Shown here piece after piece: positions 26,331 through 34,811 of a DNA stretch of 64,000 bases (positions are counted from its first letter, which is position 1; each line of letters opens with the position of its first letter). The notes below the pieces were generated by a model that had not been told where the DNA came from, ran no database searches, and was given only the letters and a program-made list of their open reading frames with translations. Source of the DNA: CAZTDD01 sp964612675. GTDB taxonomy: Bacteria > Hinthialibacterota > Hinthialibacteria > Hinthialibacterales > JAKPRU01. Where the stretch lies: positions 1 through 64,000 of the forward strand of contig CAZTDD010000002.1 of NCBI GenBank assembly GCA_964612675.1, read 5' to 3'. The position numbers and the translations under genes are program-made.

Positions 26331-26400
26331 GGTGGGTTACGCTTCTCTGAAGTGCGCGCCTCGCGTATCTGCGACCAGGTTGTCGCTAACCTACCCTACA
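26331..26400. repeat. GGTGGGTTACGC...CCTACCCTAC intergenic repeat (family R3), copy 1
   Basis: A 70-bp unit starting GGTGGGTTACGCTTCTCTG and ending GTCGCTAACCTACCCTAC, with short inverted ends. It closely matches 34635-34704. Both copies sit just after the 3' end of a plus-strand gene. Confidence 0.75.
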
Positions 26401-26430
26401 CGCTAAGCGCATCATTGGCGAATTACATTC

Positions 26431-26488
26431 AAAGAAAGATTATCCGGCCGCCACTCACTCGATGAAGGAGAGGCGGCCGGTTGTCTTT
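26431..26488. terminator. Bidirectional terminator between convergent genes
   Basis: A 9-bp GC stem, CCGGCCGCC (26444-26452) and GGCGGCCGG (26472-26480), with AAAGAAAG on the left and TTGTCTTT on the right. Both strands therefore have an A/T-rich tail. It lies between the DUF1080 gene and the methyltransferase gene. Confidence 0.7.
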
Positions 26489-26532
26489 GAAGCGGTCGTT
26501 TATGCAGTGAGTATGCAGAATCGATCAGGCCT

Positions 26533-27207
26533 CTATTTGATTTTGTAAATGACCGCCATCCCGTCGCCCTTTTCTTCGGAGCATTGAATAATCTCAATAT
26601 CGTAGTTCGGATCCTGCTCCATGCCGTCCAGGAAGTCGCGCATCTGTTCGGCAAATTTGATCACATTGTCGGCGACAATCACTGTGCCCGGTTCCAGCGC
26701 GTCGTGAATCGCTTTGAAGTACTTGAAATAATCCGACTTTTGAGCGTCGATGAAGACAAAGTCGAACTTTCCCTCCAACTTCGGCAATACTTCGAGTGCA
26801 TCGCCGGTGATTACGGTTACGGTTCTATCGAGACCGACTTTTTTGATGTTTTCACGGCATTTGTCGGCGGTTTCCGGGTCGATCTCGATCGTATAGAGAT
26901 GCCCTCCGGTTCGTTCAAAGCCCATGCCCATGTGAATCGCGCCGAATCCCGTGAACGAGCCGACTTCCACGCCCCGCTGCGCATTGGAACTCTCGACCAT
27001 AATGCGCAAGAATCGGGCGTCGCCCGGCGTTGTACTCAATCCTGTTCTTCTGAAATCCTTGAGAAAGTCCTCACGAAATTCCTGAATATCGTCTGGTGAC
27101 CACAATGTCTCAATTCCTTCCTGTGCGAATGTTGTCGATGCAATGAAAACCACAAAACACACAATAGCCAATCGAGTGAAGTCCGGCGTATGGAGCAAGC
27201 GTTTCAT
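26533..27207 (-). CDS. Class I SAM-dependent O-methyltransferase with a Sec signal peptide, 224 aa
   Basis: I chose the ATG at 27207, which has AAGGAG eight bases upstream, over a GTG three codons earlier. The protein has the COMT-like O-methyltransferase pattern: motif I VEVGSFTGFGAIHMGMG, acidic IEIDPETADKC, GDALEVLPKL, and FVFIDAQKSDYFKYF. Such enzymes use SAM and a divalent metal to methylate catechols or similar phenols. It is odd that it begins with a clear signal peptide (LAIVCFVVFIASTTFAQ), because SAM is not expected outside the cytoplasm. It may be membrane-tethered with a cytosolic domain, act on a substrate before export, or have lost methyltransferase function. Confidence 0.8.
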   Translation of the reverse strand: MKRLLHTPDFTRLAIVCFVVFIASTTFAQEGIETLWSPDDIQEFREDFLKDFRRTGLSTTPGDARFLRIMVESSNAQRGVEVGSFTGFGAIHMGMGFERTGGHLYTIEIDPETADKCRENIKKVGLDRTVTVITGDALEVLPKLEGKFDFVFIDAQKSDYFKYFKAIHDALEPGTVIVADNVIKFAEQMRDFLDGMEQDPNYDIEIIQCSEEKGDGMAVIYKIK

Positions 27208-27412
27208 TTGAGTCACTCCTTGTTGATTGATTTGCCTTTATAGAAGAGAGAGTACTATAGCGACACTGAAATCCTGAAGCCCAGCCGCCCTTGTTTTCCG
27301 AGCCTTACCAAACAGTCTGATGCCGACTCAGCCCCTTCCCAGGATCTCTGTGAGCGCTTACCATTCCTCACCAGCTGCGTTGTGTATCGCGTACCGAAAG
27401 GAGATCCTTCCG

Positions 27413-29665
27413 ATGAGAATACTCGTCAAGAAGCTCCCGATCCTCTTAATCAGTGTCTTGTGGGTAGTCTTGTTAGGCCAAAGCGCCTTTGCCGCCGATC
27501 AACGAAGGGTTGTCGTTGTCTACTATGAGACGGACCACCCGCAGATTGAGTTTGCGGTCGATGAACTGGCGTATGCGCTGGCTGAAGTAGGTTTCTCCTG
27601 TATGAAGGAGTCGAAGGACAATTCGCGGGTGTTCGACGATGCGAGCGCTTGCATCTACATTACGGTTCCTCAGCCTACGTCGCAATCAAGGATGCTGGAG
27701 ACAATTCCTTCGCTTGACCCGCAGGGATATGCGATTCGGGACGATGGGACCGGGAACTTCATACTCGTTGGCGGAAGTGCCGTCGGTTGCATGTATGGAG
27801 GCTTGGAACTGGCCGAGAGAATTCGCCTCAATGGGAGACTGGATCCGATTGAAGAGACGATGCCTGCGCCGTCCATTCAGCGGCGCGGCATCAAGTTCAA
27901 TATCCCGCTCGATGCGAGAACACCGAGCTATGACGATACCGGAGACGCGGCTCAGAATAACATCGCGGAGATGTGGAATTTCGAGTTTTGGCGGAAGTTT
28001 TTGGACAGTATGGCCCGCCATCGCTATAACACATTGACTTTGTGGAATCCACATCCATTTCCATCGATTGTCAAACTGCCCAATTACCCGGATGTGGCAT
28101 TGGAAGATATTTGTGTTACGACGCTTGAACCTACCTACGAACACGGCGAATGGAGAGATCCGCAATTTGTACCTCAAAAGGTCCTTGACAACCTCAAAGT
28201 TGTTCGGCGCATGACGATTGATGAGAAGATCGATTTCTGGCGGAAAGTGATGCAGTACGCTCGAAATCGGGGGATCGACATTTATTTCATCACGTGGAAT
28301 ATTATTATGAACAGCGTGGAGGGCAAATACGGGATTACTACGGAGCAAGACAATCGAAAGACAATTGCCTATCTGCGAGAAAGTGTACGTGAAACCATAC
28401 TCACATACCCTCTTCTCACCGGAGTTGGCGTCACCGCCGGGGAGAATATGAAGGACTGGGACAACGAGTATACGAAAGAAAAATGGCTCTGGAAGACATA
28501 CGGTCTTGGGATCATGGACGCGAAAGAGAAACAACCGGGCAGGACGGTTCGGTTTATCCATCGTGTTTGGTACACCGGCCTGGGTGAGATTATGAGAGAA
28601 TTCGGTGACAAGTATCCCGACTCGTTCGAGATCGGTTTTAAATATGCGCGAGCGCATATGTATTCGTCGACGGATCCTGTGTTTGCCGATCCGCTGCTGA
28701 AAGAGATGGAAGACTTTGATGTCAAATGCTGGTGGAATTTGAGAAACGACGATATTTTCAATTTCCGATGGGGCAATCCGGAGTATGTGCGAGCCTTTCT
28801 CAAAAACTTGCCGCCCGAACAATTTACGGCAGGATATCATATGGGTTCGGATGGGTATGTTTGGGGAAGGGAATTTACGAGTTTGGAGCCCGAGAATCCC
28901 AGGCTGCTGGAGATCGAAAAACACTGGTACAAGTTCCTGCTGTGGGGGCGAATGGGCTATGACCTGAATCTAAGTCCGGATCGGTTGAAAGAGATCGTTG
29001 ATCATCATTTCCCAAGTGCCGAAGGAACCGGTCTATATGAAACGTGGGCGGAAGTTTCGAAGATTATTCCTCAAGTGAATCGTTTCCATTGGCGGAATTG
29101 GGATTTTATGTGGGCGGTGGAAGGCTGTTTCGATCAACGGAACGGATTTCATACAGTCAGAGATTTTATTAATAATGAACCGATGGAGGGAACGAATATC
29201 CTCTCGATTCCAGAGTACGTAGACATGCAGTTGGCTGGACAACGCAGCCGTACAATGAGTCCGATTTCAGTTGCTGCAAATCTGCAAGAGTATGCAACAG
29301 TAGGATTGTCGTTCGTGGAACGAATCCGGTCCAATGTTGAAGATATGAATAGGGAATTGAGGCACACAGTGGCCGACATTGAAGCGATGTCTCATTTAGG
29401 GAATTATTACGCCTCGAAAATTCGCGGTGCGGTTGAACTGCATTTGCTTGAAAAATCGGGTCAAACAAAGCATAAGAATGCGGCGGTGAAGCATCTGCTG
29501 CAAGCGCAGGAGCATTGGAAAGACTATGCCGGTGTTGCGTCAAAACTCTACAAGCCGCAGCTGCTCGCGCGCACGCGGGTTCTCGACTGGTGGGCGATTT
29601 TCGAGGACGTCAAGAAGGATGTCGAAATCGCACGAAAGAGCGGTTCTTCAAAAACCAAAAACTAA
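27413..29665 (+). CDS. Secreted GH67-like (alpha-glucuronidase-type) glycosidase, 750 aa
   Basis: The ATG at 27413 has AAAGGAG ten bases upstream and opens a signal peptide (LPILLISVLWVVLLGQSAFA). The N-terminal 120 residues form an alpha/beta domain ending GGSAVGCMYGGLELAERI, the typical accessory domain before GH67 and GH20 barrels. The barrel begins QRRGIKFNIPLDART; strands such as HRYNTLTLWN, DIYFITWN and GVGVTAGENM follow. A helical C-terminal domain includes VEDMNRELRHTVADIEAM. The likely role is removal of uronic acid or another sugar side group from polysaccharide in the periplasm. The exact family and substrate are uncertain. It converges on the ceramidase-like gene, 18 bases away. 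Confidence 0.6.
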   Translation: MRILVKKLPILLISVLWVVLLGQSAFAADQRRVVVVYYETDHPQIEFAVDELAYALAEVGFSCMKESKDNSRVFDDASACIYITVPQPTSQSRMLETIPSLDPQGYAIRDDGTGNFILVGGSAVGCMYGGLELAERIRLNGRLDPIEETMPAPSIQRRGIKFNIPLDARTPSYDDTGDAAQNNIAEMWNFEFWRKFLDSMARHRYNTLTLWNPHPFPSIVKLPNYPDVALEDICVTTLEPTYEHGEWRDPQFVPQKVLDNLKVVRRMTIDEKIDFWRKVMQYARNRGIDIYFITWNIIMNSVEGKYGITTEQDNRKTIAYLRESVRETILTYPLLTGVGVTAGENMKDWDNEYTKEKWLWKTYGLGIMDAKEKQPGRTVRFIHRVWYTGLGEIMREFGDKYPDSFEIGFKYARAHMYSSTDPVFADPLLKEMEDFDVKCWWNLRNDDIFNFRWGNPEYVRAFLKNLPPEQFTAGYHMGSDGYVWGREFTSLEPENPRLLEIEKHWYKFLLWGRMGYDLNLSPDRLKEIVDHHFPSAEGTGLYETWAEVSKIIPQVNRFHWRNWDFMWAVEGCFDQRNGFHTVRDFINNEPMEGTNILSIPEYVDMQLAGQRSRTMSPISVAANLQEYATVGLSFVERIRSNVEDMNRELRHTVADIEAMSHLGNYYASKIRGAVELHLLEKSGQTKHKNAAVKHLLQAQEHWKDYAGVASKLYKPQLLARTRVLDWWAIFEDVKKDVEIARKSGSSKTKN

Positions 29666-29683
29666 CTGATAGTCGGATGATCC

Positions 29684-31036
29684 TCAATTGTCCGGATACG
29701 GTTTGAGACTACCCGTTATTTCATGAAGAGCGACGATCGCGCGGTCGACGAGACGTTCTCCGGCTCCGACCTCCGCTTTTGTTCCCCACGAGGCACCGTA
29801 ACCGCCCTCGGCCGCGGCCTGGATTGTCGGGAAATAGGAATGTCCCGCGTTGCAGTAGCCGAGGAAGAATGTATTCGGTATAGGCGAGCGGCGTCTCAGG
29901 TCGACTTGAAAATCGTCGAAAAATTCACCGGGGAATCCCGCCCACGCGATCTGTTCTCCAAGTACGATAATCGGGGTTTCGGCCTCGATTGTCGGCGATC
30001 GTTCGGCGAGTTCTTTTTGGTAGTATTCTTCGCCGTAGCGATCGACGTAATATTTCTTCGTTTCTTCGTCTTCTAAGTCAAAGCGGTATTTCAGCTCGGT
30101 TGTGTAGGTGTGGGTGGCGATTGGCAACCGATCGCCGATAGGCTTCATATAGGGTGTGATCCGAACCACTTCCTTCGCGACGATTTCGCCTTGTTCTCTC
30201 AAGTCTTGATATCCCTGTTCATCATTATCGTGATTGGCGATATAGGGATTGATTTCACCGCAAGCGCCTTGCAGGAACATACAGTCGCCGCCGAGTTGTT
30301 TCTCAACGTAGTCCCGAAGAGCATCGGGGTACTCGGCGGAGTATTTCAGGTTCTTTCCACCGAAAATAACTGGATGACAGGCGTAGTGGACGAGGGTTAT
30401 CGCTCGTTTCCCATCCTTTGTGTTGAGACCGAGGACGCCGATGGTTTGGTCCACAGGAGTCGTGGGTCTTCGCTCGTGGTTCGACCACAACATCTCCACC
30501 GATCCGTCCGGTTTGATGAGACGTCTATCGTAGGAAATATCGACCGACGTATAACCCACTTCTACGAAAACCGGATCTTTCGACGAGTGCGCTTCCGAGA
30601 GGGTTTCGAGGATTTTCGGTTCCAAGGTCTCAATCCACGGATTCTCCGGTGTGGGTTTGTCGCGGGAGAGTCTCGGGCCGGCGTGCGTATGCGTTGCAAC
30701 AAACACGATCATCGAAATTCCGAATTTGTCTTGCGCCTTCTTGCGAATCCTGTTCTGAATCTCTTCCGGCGGCGGACCGATCAAGTCGACGGTGACGATA
30801 GCGACTTCCGTTTGGCCGTCATTAAGCACCAACGCCTGAGCGAAGAGTGGATCCCAAACTCCGTTTGAGGGATCTTTTCTTGCGGAATATCCGCTCATCG
30901 GCATACCGAGCGGAGGTGTAATATCCGCCTCAGCAAACCCGGCCTCCATGCCATGGCCCATGTTTGGAGATACGCTCAATGAGAGGAAAAACAATGACAC
31001 GATGACAACGACAAACAAGGAGTGGAGATGTTTCAT
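29684..31036 (-). CDS. Neutral/alkaline ceramidase N-terminal-domain-like secreted hydrolase, 450 aa
   Basis: ATG with AAGGA upstream; signal peptide SLFVVVIVSLFFLSLSVS. The family pattern of neutral ceramidase N-domains is present: GFAEADITPPLGMPMSGY, ALVLNDGQTEVAIVTVDLIG, a zinc-site-like VATHTHAGPRLS, LVHYACHPVIFGG, LQGACGEINPY, and AWAGFPGEFFDDF. Ceramidases cut the amide of ceramide using Zn2+. Stand-alone N-domain members are frequent in Planctomycetes-like genomes and their real substrate is unknown. The gene lies 64 bases after a pseudopilin gene that itself follows a Gfo/Idh gene, all on the minus strand, so the three may form an operon. Confidence 0.8.
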   Translation of the reverse strand: MKHLHSLFVVVIVSLFFLSLSVSPNMGHGMEAGFAEADITPPLGMPMSGYSARKDPSNGVWDPLFAQALVLNDGQTEVAIVTVDLIGPPPEEIQNRIRKKAQDKFGISMIVFVATHTHAGPRLSRDKPTPENPWIETLEPKILETLSEAHSSKDPVFVEVGYTSVDISYDRRLIKPDGSVEMLWSNHERRPTTPVDQTIGVLGLNTKDGKRAITLVHYACHPVIFGGKNLKYSAEYPDALRDYVEKQLGGDCMFLQGACGEINPYIANHDNDEQGYQDLREQGEIVAKEVVRITPYMKPIGDRLPIATHTYTTELKYRFDLEDEETKKYYVDRYGEEYYQKELAERSPTIEAETPIIVLGEQIAWAGFPGEFFDDFQVDLRRRSPIPNTFFLGYCNAGHSYFPTIQAAAEGGYGASWGTKAEVGAGERLVDRAIVALHEITGSLKPYPDN

Positions 31037-31100
31037 GATCCGGTCCTTTTGGGTTTCTTGTTATGTCAATCGGCAAAACCGAAGGAATAGCAGACAAATC

Positions 31101-31730
31101 TCAGGGGTAGACCCCTTTGCTTGTTCGGACAATCCATCCTTCCGAGGTCAGACCATTGCTGCCTTGGTAAATGCGCTCGGTCGGCGTGACACCCTCGTTG
31201 TGGCTGGGGTTGTTGGCAGCAAGCAAATAATCGGGCCATGGCGCTCCCTGGGTATTTGCCGGGCCGGGAGAAAACATATACCACAGAAAACCGGCCTCAT
31301 ACGCCGCGGCAAATCGACCCGAACGCCATCCAGGATTTTGCATACAGTTGTATGTGAATGAGGTGCGGTCCGTGTCGGATTCGCGAGTGCCCCCAGGGCC
31401 TTTCATGAATGGGTCAACGGGGATCGTTCCGATATACGAAATCGGGGTAGTCAGAAGATTGAGTGCCTGTCGCTGACCGTGCTGCCAGAGTCCTAGTGAC
31501 ATCCCTTCGAGCGAGCCGGTGGGGGCTCGCCCGTTATCCAGGCTGTACATCTCGATAGCGGAGCTCAGGCTGCGCATGTCTTCCATAACGCGGGATAATT
31601 TGGCCCGCATCTGCGCGTTGAGAAAATTGGGTACTGCGATTGCGGCCAGAATTCCGATGATCGCGACGACAATCAATAGTTCGATCAGGGTAAACCCCCG
31701 GAGTACCGGCATTCTGTGACGGAATTGCAT
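31101..31730 (-). CDS. Type II secretion-like pseudopilin (prepilin N-terminal methylation motif), 209 aa
   Basis: ATG with AGGAGAT four bases upstream. The prepilin peptidase site is RGFTLIELLIVVAIIGILAA, with Glu+5, followed by the GspG-like helix (AKLSRVMEDMRSLSSAIEMY) and SLDNGRAP. The C-terminal globular part has IPVDPFMKGP and SYIGTI, as in major pseudopilin GspG. No other secretion genes are nearby. Such orphan pseudopilins are often found in large numbers in Hydrogenedentota, Sumerlaeota and Lentisphaerota genomes; their role is unclear. It sits between a Gfo/Idh gene (34-base gap) and the ceramidase-like gene. Confidence 0.85.
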   Translation of the reverse strand: MQFRHRMPVLRGFTLIELLIVVAIIGILAAIAVPNFLNAQMRAKLSRVMEDMRSLSSAIEMYSLDNGRAPTGSLEGMSLGLWQHGQRQALNLLTTPISYIGTIPVDPFMKGPGGTRESDTDRTSFTYNCMQNPGWRSGRFAAAYEAGFLWYMFSPGPANTQGAPWPDYLLAANNPSHNEGVTPTERIYQGSNGLTSEGWIVRTSKGVYP

Positions 31731-31764
31731 GGTATCTCCTTATGAGCGAGCGCGGGCCGTAACA

Positions 31765-33075
31765 CTACGCTTTGGGATACTCCCACGGAGCACGATAGGC
31801 TCGGCTCAGCAATCGTTGGGCCTCTGGATCGTTTACGATTGTGTTTTGTTCACCATCCCAGACAACGGACCGGCCGAGCTTCAGTGACAGCATTCCGAGC
31901 AGGCTCATGCATGTCGCCCGATGCCCGATTTCAATGTCGCAGACCGGGCGCTTCTTGTTTTTGATACAGTCAAGCAGATTCGCCCAAAGTCCTTCGATAT
32001 TCTCGTGATCGTTATTGTATTTGTCTTCAAAAACGCAGTCTTCGTGGATCACATCGTCCGATTTCTTTCTGGGATAGAATGTCCATCCATCCATCCATCC
32101 CAGGTGGAACGTCCCGTTGGTACCGTGGAAGTACACACCGATATTGTGATCGGAGACAACCGCTGGTGCGCACTGTCGGTGTTCCCAATGGGCGGTAAAT
32201 GATTCAAATTCGAATGTAGCGATTTGCGTATCGGGAGCGTCTGTGTTGTCCCGTCTGACATATCTTCCGCCAGTCGAATAAACGGTTCTCGGATATTTCT
32301 CTTCCGTCCACCACAGGATTTGATCCAGCCAGTGGATTCCCCAATCGCCCAGTGTTCCATTTGCGTAATCGAGGAACTGACGGAATCCTTTGGGATGGAT
32401 CTTTCTGTTGAAGGGCCGTTTCGGCGCCGGTCCACACCACATATCCCAATCCAACCCGTCGGGAACCTCTTCATCAGGGACGGGGTTCCCCGGGCCACCG
32501 CCGTAAATGACAAAGGCTCGCACCATACTGATATCGCCGACTTTTCCGGATTTCAGGAACTTCATGGCGGACATGTTATGCACCCCGACGCGGCGGTGGG
32601 TTCCGACTTGAACGACACGGTCGTTGTCTCGTGCTGTACTCACCATAGCCACGCCTTCGTTAATCGTGTGGCTGATTGGTTTCTCAACATAGACATGCGC
32701 GCCAGACTCCATGGCTGCGATTGCGGCTAGAGCGTGCCAATGATCGGGAGTGGCCACAATAGCGATATCGGGCTTTTCCTTTTCCAGGAGTTCGCGGTAA
32801 TCGCCGTACAGGCGTGGATTGTCACCGGAGAAATCCTTGACCTTCTGAACCGCAGGTTCCAGTTGATTCTTGTCCACGTCGCACATGCCGACGATCTGAC
32901 ATTCTCCGGACGCCATTGCGTAGGTGCAGATATTCATCCCCCACCATCCGGTGCCGATAAGTGCGGTCTTGTATTTCTTGCCCTGCGCACGAACATGAAC
33001 TGCCGGCATTGCCAAAGCGAGTCCTGCTGCGGAAGCGGATTTCAGAAATGAACGCCGTTTCATATCAGTCGCCAT
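31765..33075 (-). CDS. Tat-exported Gfo/Idh/MocA family oxidoreductase, 436 aa
   Basis: ATG preceded by a perfect AGGAGGT. A Tat signal (RRSFLKSASAAGLALAMP) is followed by the NAD(P)-binding GTGWWGMN, the VATPDHWH stretch and the catalytic EKP motif in VYVEKPISHT. The C-terminal domain has CGPAPKRPFN and GDWGIHWLDQILWW. Family members oxidise or reduce sugars, inositols and glycosides; exported forms with tightly bound cofactor are known. It may make or consume 3-keto-sugars that DUF1080 proteins act on. It is the first gene of a likely three-gene minus-strand unit with the pseudopilin and ceramidase-like genes. The second exported oxidoreductase of the window is at 61815-63104. Confidence 0.9.
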   Translation of the reverse strand: MATDMKRRSFLKSASAAGLALAMPAVHVRAQGKKYKTALIGTGWWGMNICTYAMASGECQIVGMCDVDKNQLEPAVQKVKDFSGDNPRLYGDYRELLEKEKPDIAIVATPDHWHALAAIAAMESGAHVYVEKPISHTINEGVAMVSTARDNDRVVQVGTHRRVGVHNMSAMKFLKSGKVGDISMVRAFVIYGGGPGNPVPDEEVPDGLDWDMWCGPAPKRPFNRKIHPKGFRQFLDYANGTLGDWGIHWLDQILWWTEEKYPRTVYSTGGRYVRRDNTDAPDTQIATFEFESFTAHWEHRQCAPAVVSDHNIGVYFHGTNGTFHLGWMDGWTFYPRKKSDDVIHEDCVFEDKYNNDHENIEGLWANLLDCIKNKKRPVCDIEIGHRATCMSLLGMLSLKLGRSVVWDGEQNTIVNDPEAQRLLSRAYRAPWEYPKA

Positions 33076-33356
33076 TGCGATTACCTCCTATGCGAAGAAG
33101 ACGCTATATGATCCTTGGAAGAAAAATACCATAGAACGGATGGTGGAGGAACCTGCCATGTCAGATATCCGGCAGGGGAGGATACCCTCGGAGAGAGCAA
33201 GGTTTTCACGCCTATGTGTCCGCTGATGCGCGGCAAGGAGAGTGTTTGACCGCTTACCGAGGCTTGAGTATTCCTGGATACAGAAAGAGGCGTAGGAATT
33301 GCCGTCTTTTTCAAGGAGAATTCTCCGATACCTCACGATGGAGAAGATACGTAGAG

Positions 33357-34568
33357 ATGAAGAGATTTGTTGTACTCGCCGCTTCAATTCTGATCCAAAC
33401 CTGTTTGGGAGGGATCTACGCGTGGAGTGTATTCGCCGCCGCGCTGCACGAAGATTACGGTCTCTGGATGCGGGATACCCAGCTGGTTTTCGGGATTTGT
33501 TATGTCGCTTTTCCGGTGACAATGGTGATTGCGGGACGCCTGCAGACATTGTACGGCCCGCGAATTGTGGGCGCGGTCGGCGGTGTGTTGTTCTTAATCG
33601 GCTACCTCATCGCCTCGATGTCCGGAGCAAGCCTCTCGCTATTGATTTTGGGGATCGGTGTGTTTGGAGGCGCGGCGATCGGGTTTGCCTATGTCTGTCC
33701 AATTGCTACCTGCGTACTTTGGTTTCCGAAACACAAGGGACTTGTCACGGGATTGGCCGTGGCGGGTTTCGGCGGAGGAGCGATCCTCCTTTCGGCAATC
33801 GCGGAAACGCTGTTTGCTCACGGGATGGACGTTTTCACTATTTTCGGTTGGGTTGGGTTTGCCTATGGCATTGTGTTGATCGTTTGTGCGAATTTGTTGT
33901 TTGTGCCCGAACGCGACGCGGAGTGGCAGCCATTCCCACGCGTTCGAATCGGAGAACTTCTTCGAGACCGCAGGTTTTGGCCGCTGTTTCTCGGTGTTTT
34001 CTCAGGGACCTTTACGGGTCTCATGATCGTCGGAAATCTCAAACCGATTGGTCTCTCGGGCGGAGTTGCCGAAACCTATGCAACCGTGGCGATCAGTACG
34101 CTTGCTATCGGCAACGCCGGCGGACGAATCATTTGGGGATGGATTTCGGATCGACTGAAGGAGCGATCGATCCACTTTTCGCTCTTTTTCTTATCCTTGT
34201 CGGTTTTGGCATTGATCCCGGGCGCTCACTTCGGCTTGGCATTCATTCTAATAGCGCTCAGCGTCGGCATGGGGTTTGGGGCGTGTTTTGTGGTTTATGC
34301 GGCGGCTGTGGCCGATTTGTTCGGAGGCGATTCGATTGCCGCAGTTTATCCTTTGGTCTTCTTGGGAGTTGCTTTGTCGGGTTTATTCGGACCGGCGACG
34401 GGAGGGTGGCTTTATGACATCACGCAGAGTTACACGCCGACCCTCCTTCTCGGCGCTCTGTTTCCTTTGATTGGGGGAGTGATTTGTCTTGTTTCCACGC
34501 GCGGTTTAGGTGGACGCGTGTCGCTCGCCATGACGGAAGAGGAAGGTGCTGGAAACAGCGCAGGGTGA
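33357..34568 (+). CDS. MFS transporter of the oxalate/formate antiporter (OFA) type, 403 aa
   Basis: I start it at the ATG at 33357 (VVLAASILIQTCLGGIYAWS); an upstream frame has no membrane logic. About 12 membrane segments are visible. OFA-type marks include LGGIYAWSVFAAAL in helix 1 and GRIIWGWISDRLKE between helices 8 and 9. Related proteins exchange small monocarboxylates or dicarboxylates; the substrate here is unknown. The last about 20 residues (VSLAMTEEEGAGNSAG) are read from DNA resembling the R2 repeat (TCGCTCGCCATGACGGAAG), so the natural C-terminus appears to have been extended by a repeat insertion. Confidence 0.85.
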   Translation: MKRFVVLAASILIQTCLGGIYAWSVFAAALHEDYGLWMRDTQLVFGICYVAFPVTMVIAGRLQTLYGPRIVGAVGGVLFLIGYLIASMSGASLSLLILGIGVFGGAAIGFAYVCPIATCVLWFPKHKGLVTGLAVAGFGGGAILLSAIAETLFAHGMDVFTIFGWVGFAYGIVLIVCANLLFVPERDAEWQPFPRVRIGELLRDRRFWPLFLGVFSGTFTGLMIVGNLKPIGLSGGVAETYATVAISTLAIGNAGGRIIWGWISDRLKERSIHFSLFFLSLSVLALIPGAHFGLAFILIALSVGMGFGACFVVYAAAVADLFGGDSIAAVYPLVFLGVALSGLFGPATGGWLYDITQSYTPTLLLGALFPLIGGVICLVSTRGLGGRVSLAMTEEEGAGNSAG

Positions 34569-34573
34569 GAACA

Positions 34574-34623
34574 TACTGAAACACGAAGGCACGAAAGTTC
34601 CACGAAAGCACGAAAAGAGAATA
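34574..34623. repeat. CACGAA-rich intergenic repeat (family R4), copy 3
   Basis: GAAACACGAAGGCACGAAAG and CACGAAAGCACGAAAAGAG units six bases after the MFS stop codon. It is followed directly by an R3 and an R2 unit, so three repeat families fill this 243-bp convergent gap. Confidence 0.65.
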
Positions 34624-34634
34624 GGGACTACTTT

Positions 34635-34704
34635 GGTGGGTTACGCTCCCTGGAGGTGCGCCCATAAAGTATCTATGAGCAGATCGTCGCTACCCCACCC
34701 TACT
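34635..34704. repeat. GGTGGGTTACGC...CCACCCTAC intergenic repeat (family R3), copy 2
   Basis: Seventy bases starting GGTGGGTTACGCTCCCTGG and ending GTCGCTACCCCACCCTAC. It aligns along its whole length with 26331-26400, including the central GTATCT and GTCGCTA stretches. Confidence 0.75.
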
Positions 34705-34713
34705 TTGCTCTAT

Positions 34714-34793
34714 CCGTCATTGCGAGCGGAGCGAAGCAATCTCATTGTCCAACACACAACAGCGAGATAGCCACGCTTCGCTCACAATGACGG
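34714..34793. repeat. R2 hairpin element with about 30-bp imperfect arms
   Basis: The left arm CCGTCATTGCGAGCGGAGCG...CTC pairs with GAG...CGCTTCGCTCACAATGACGG. Loop of about 20 bases. The same arm sequences occur at 24.2 kb and at 53384-53474. It lies between the 3' ends of the MFS and fucosidase genes and could act as a terminator for both. Confidence 0.75.
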
Positions 34794-34811
34794 AAGAGGA
34801 AGCTGCGCTTG

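Noticed and set aside
27686..28924. 412-aa minus-strand frame opposite the GH67-like gene
   Set aside because: The plus strand has signal peptide, ribosome-binding site and a family fold; the antisense frame has none.
33299..34417. 372-aa frame overlapping the MFS gene
   Set aside because: Arg/Cys-rich off-frame translation without membrane helices; the MFS frame is clear.
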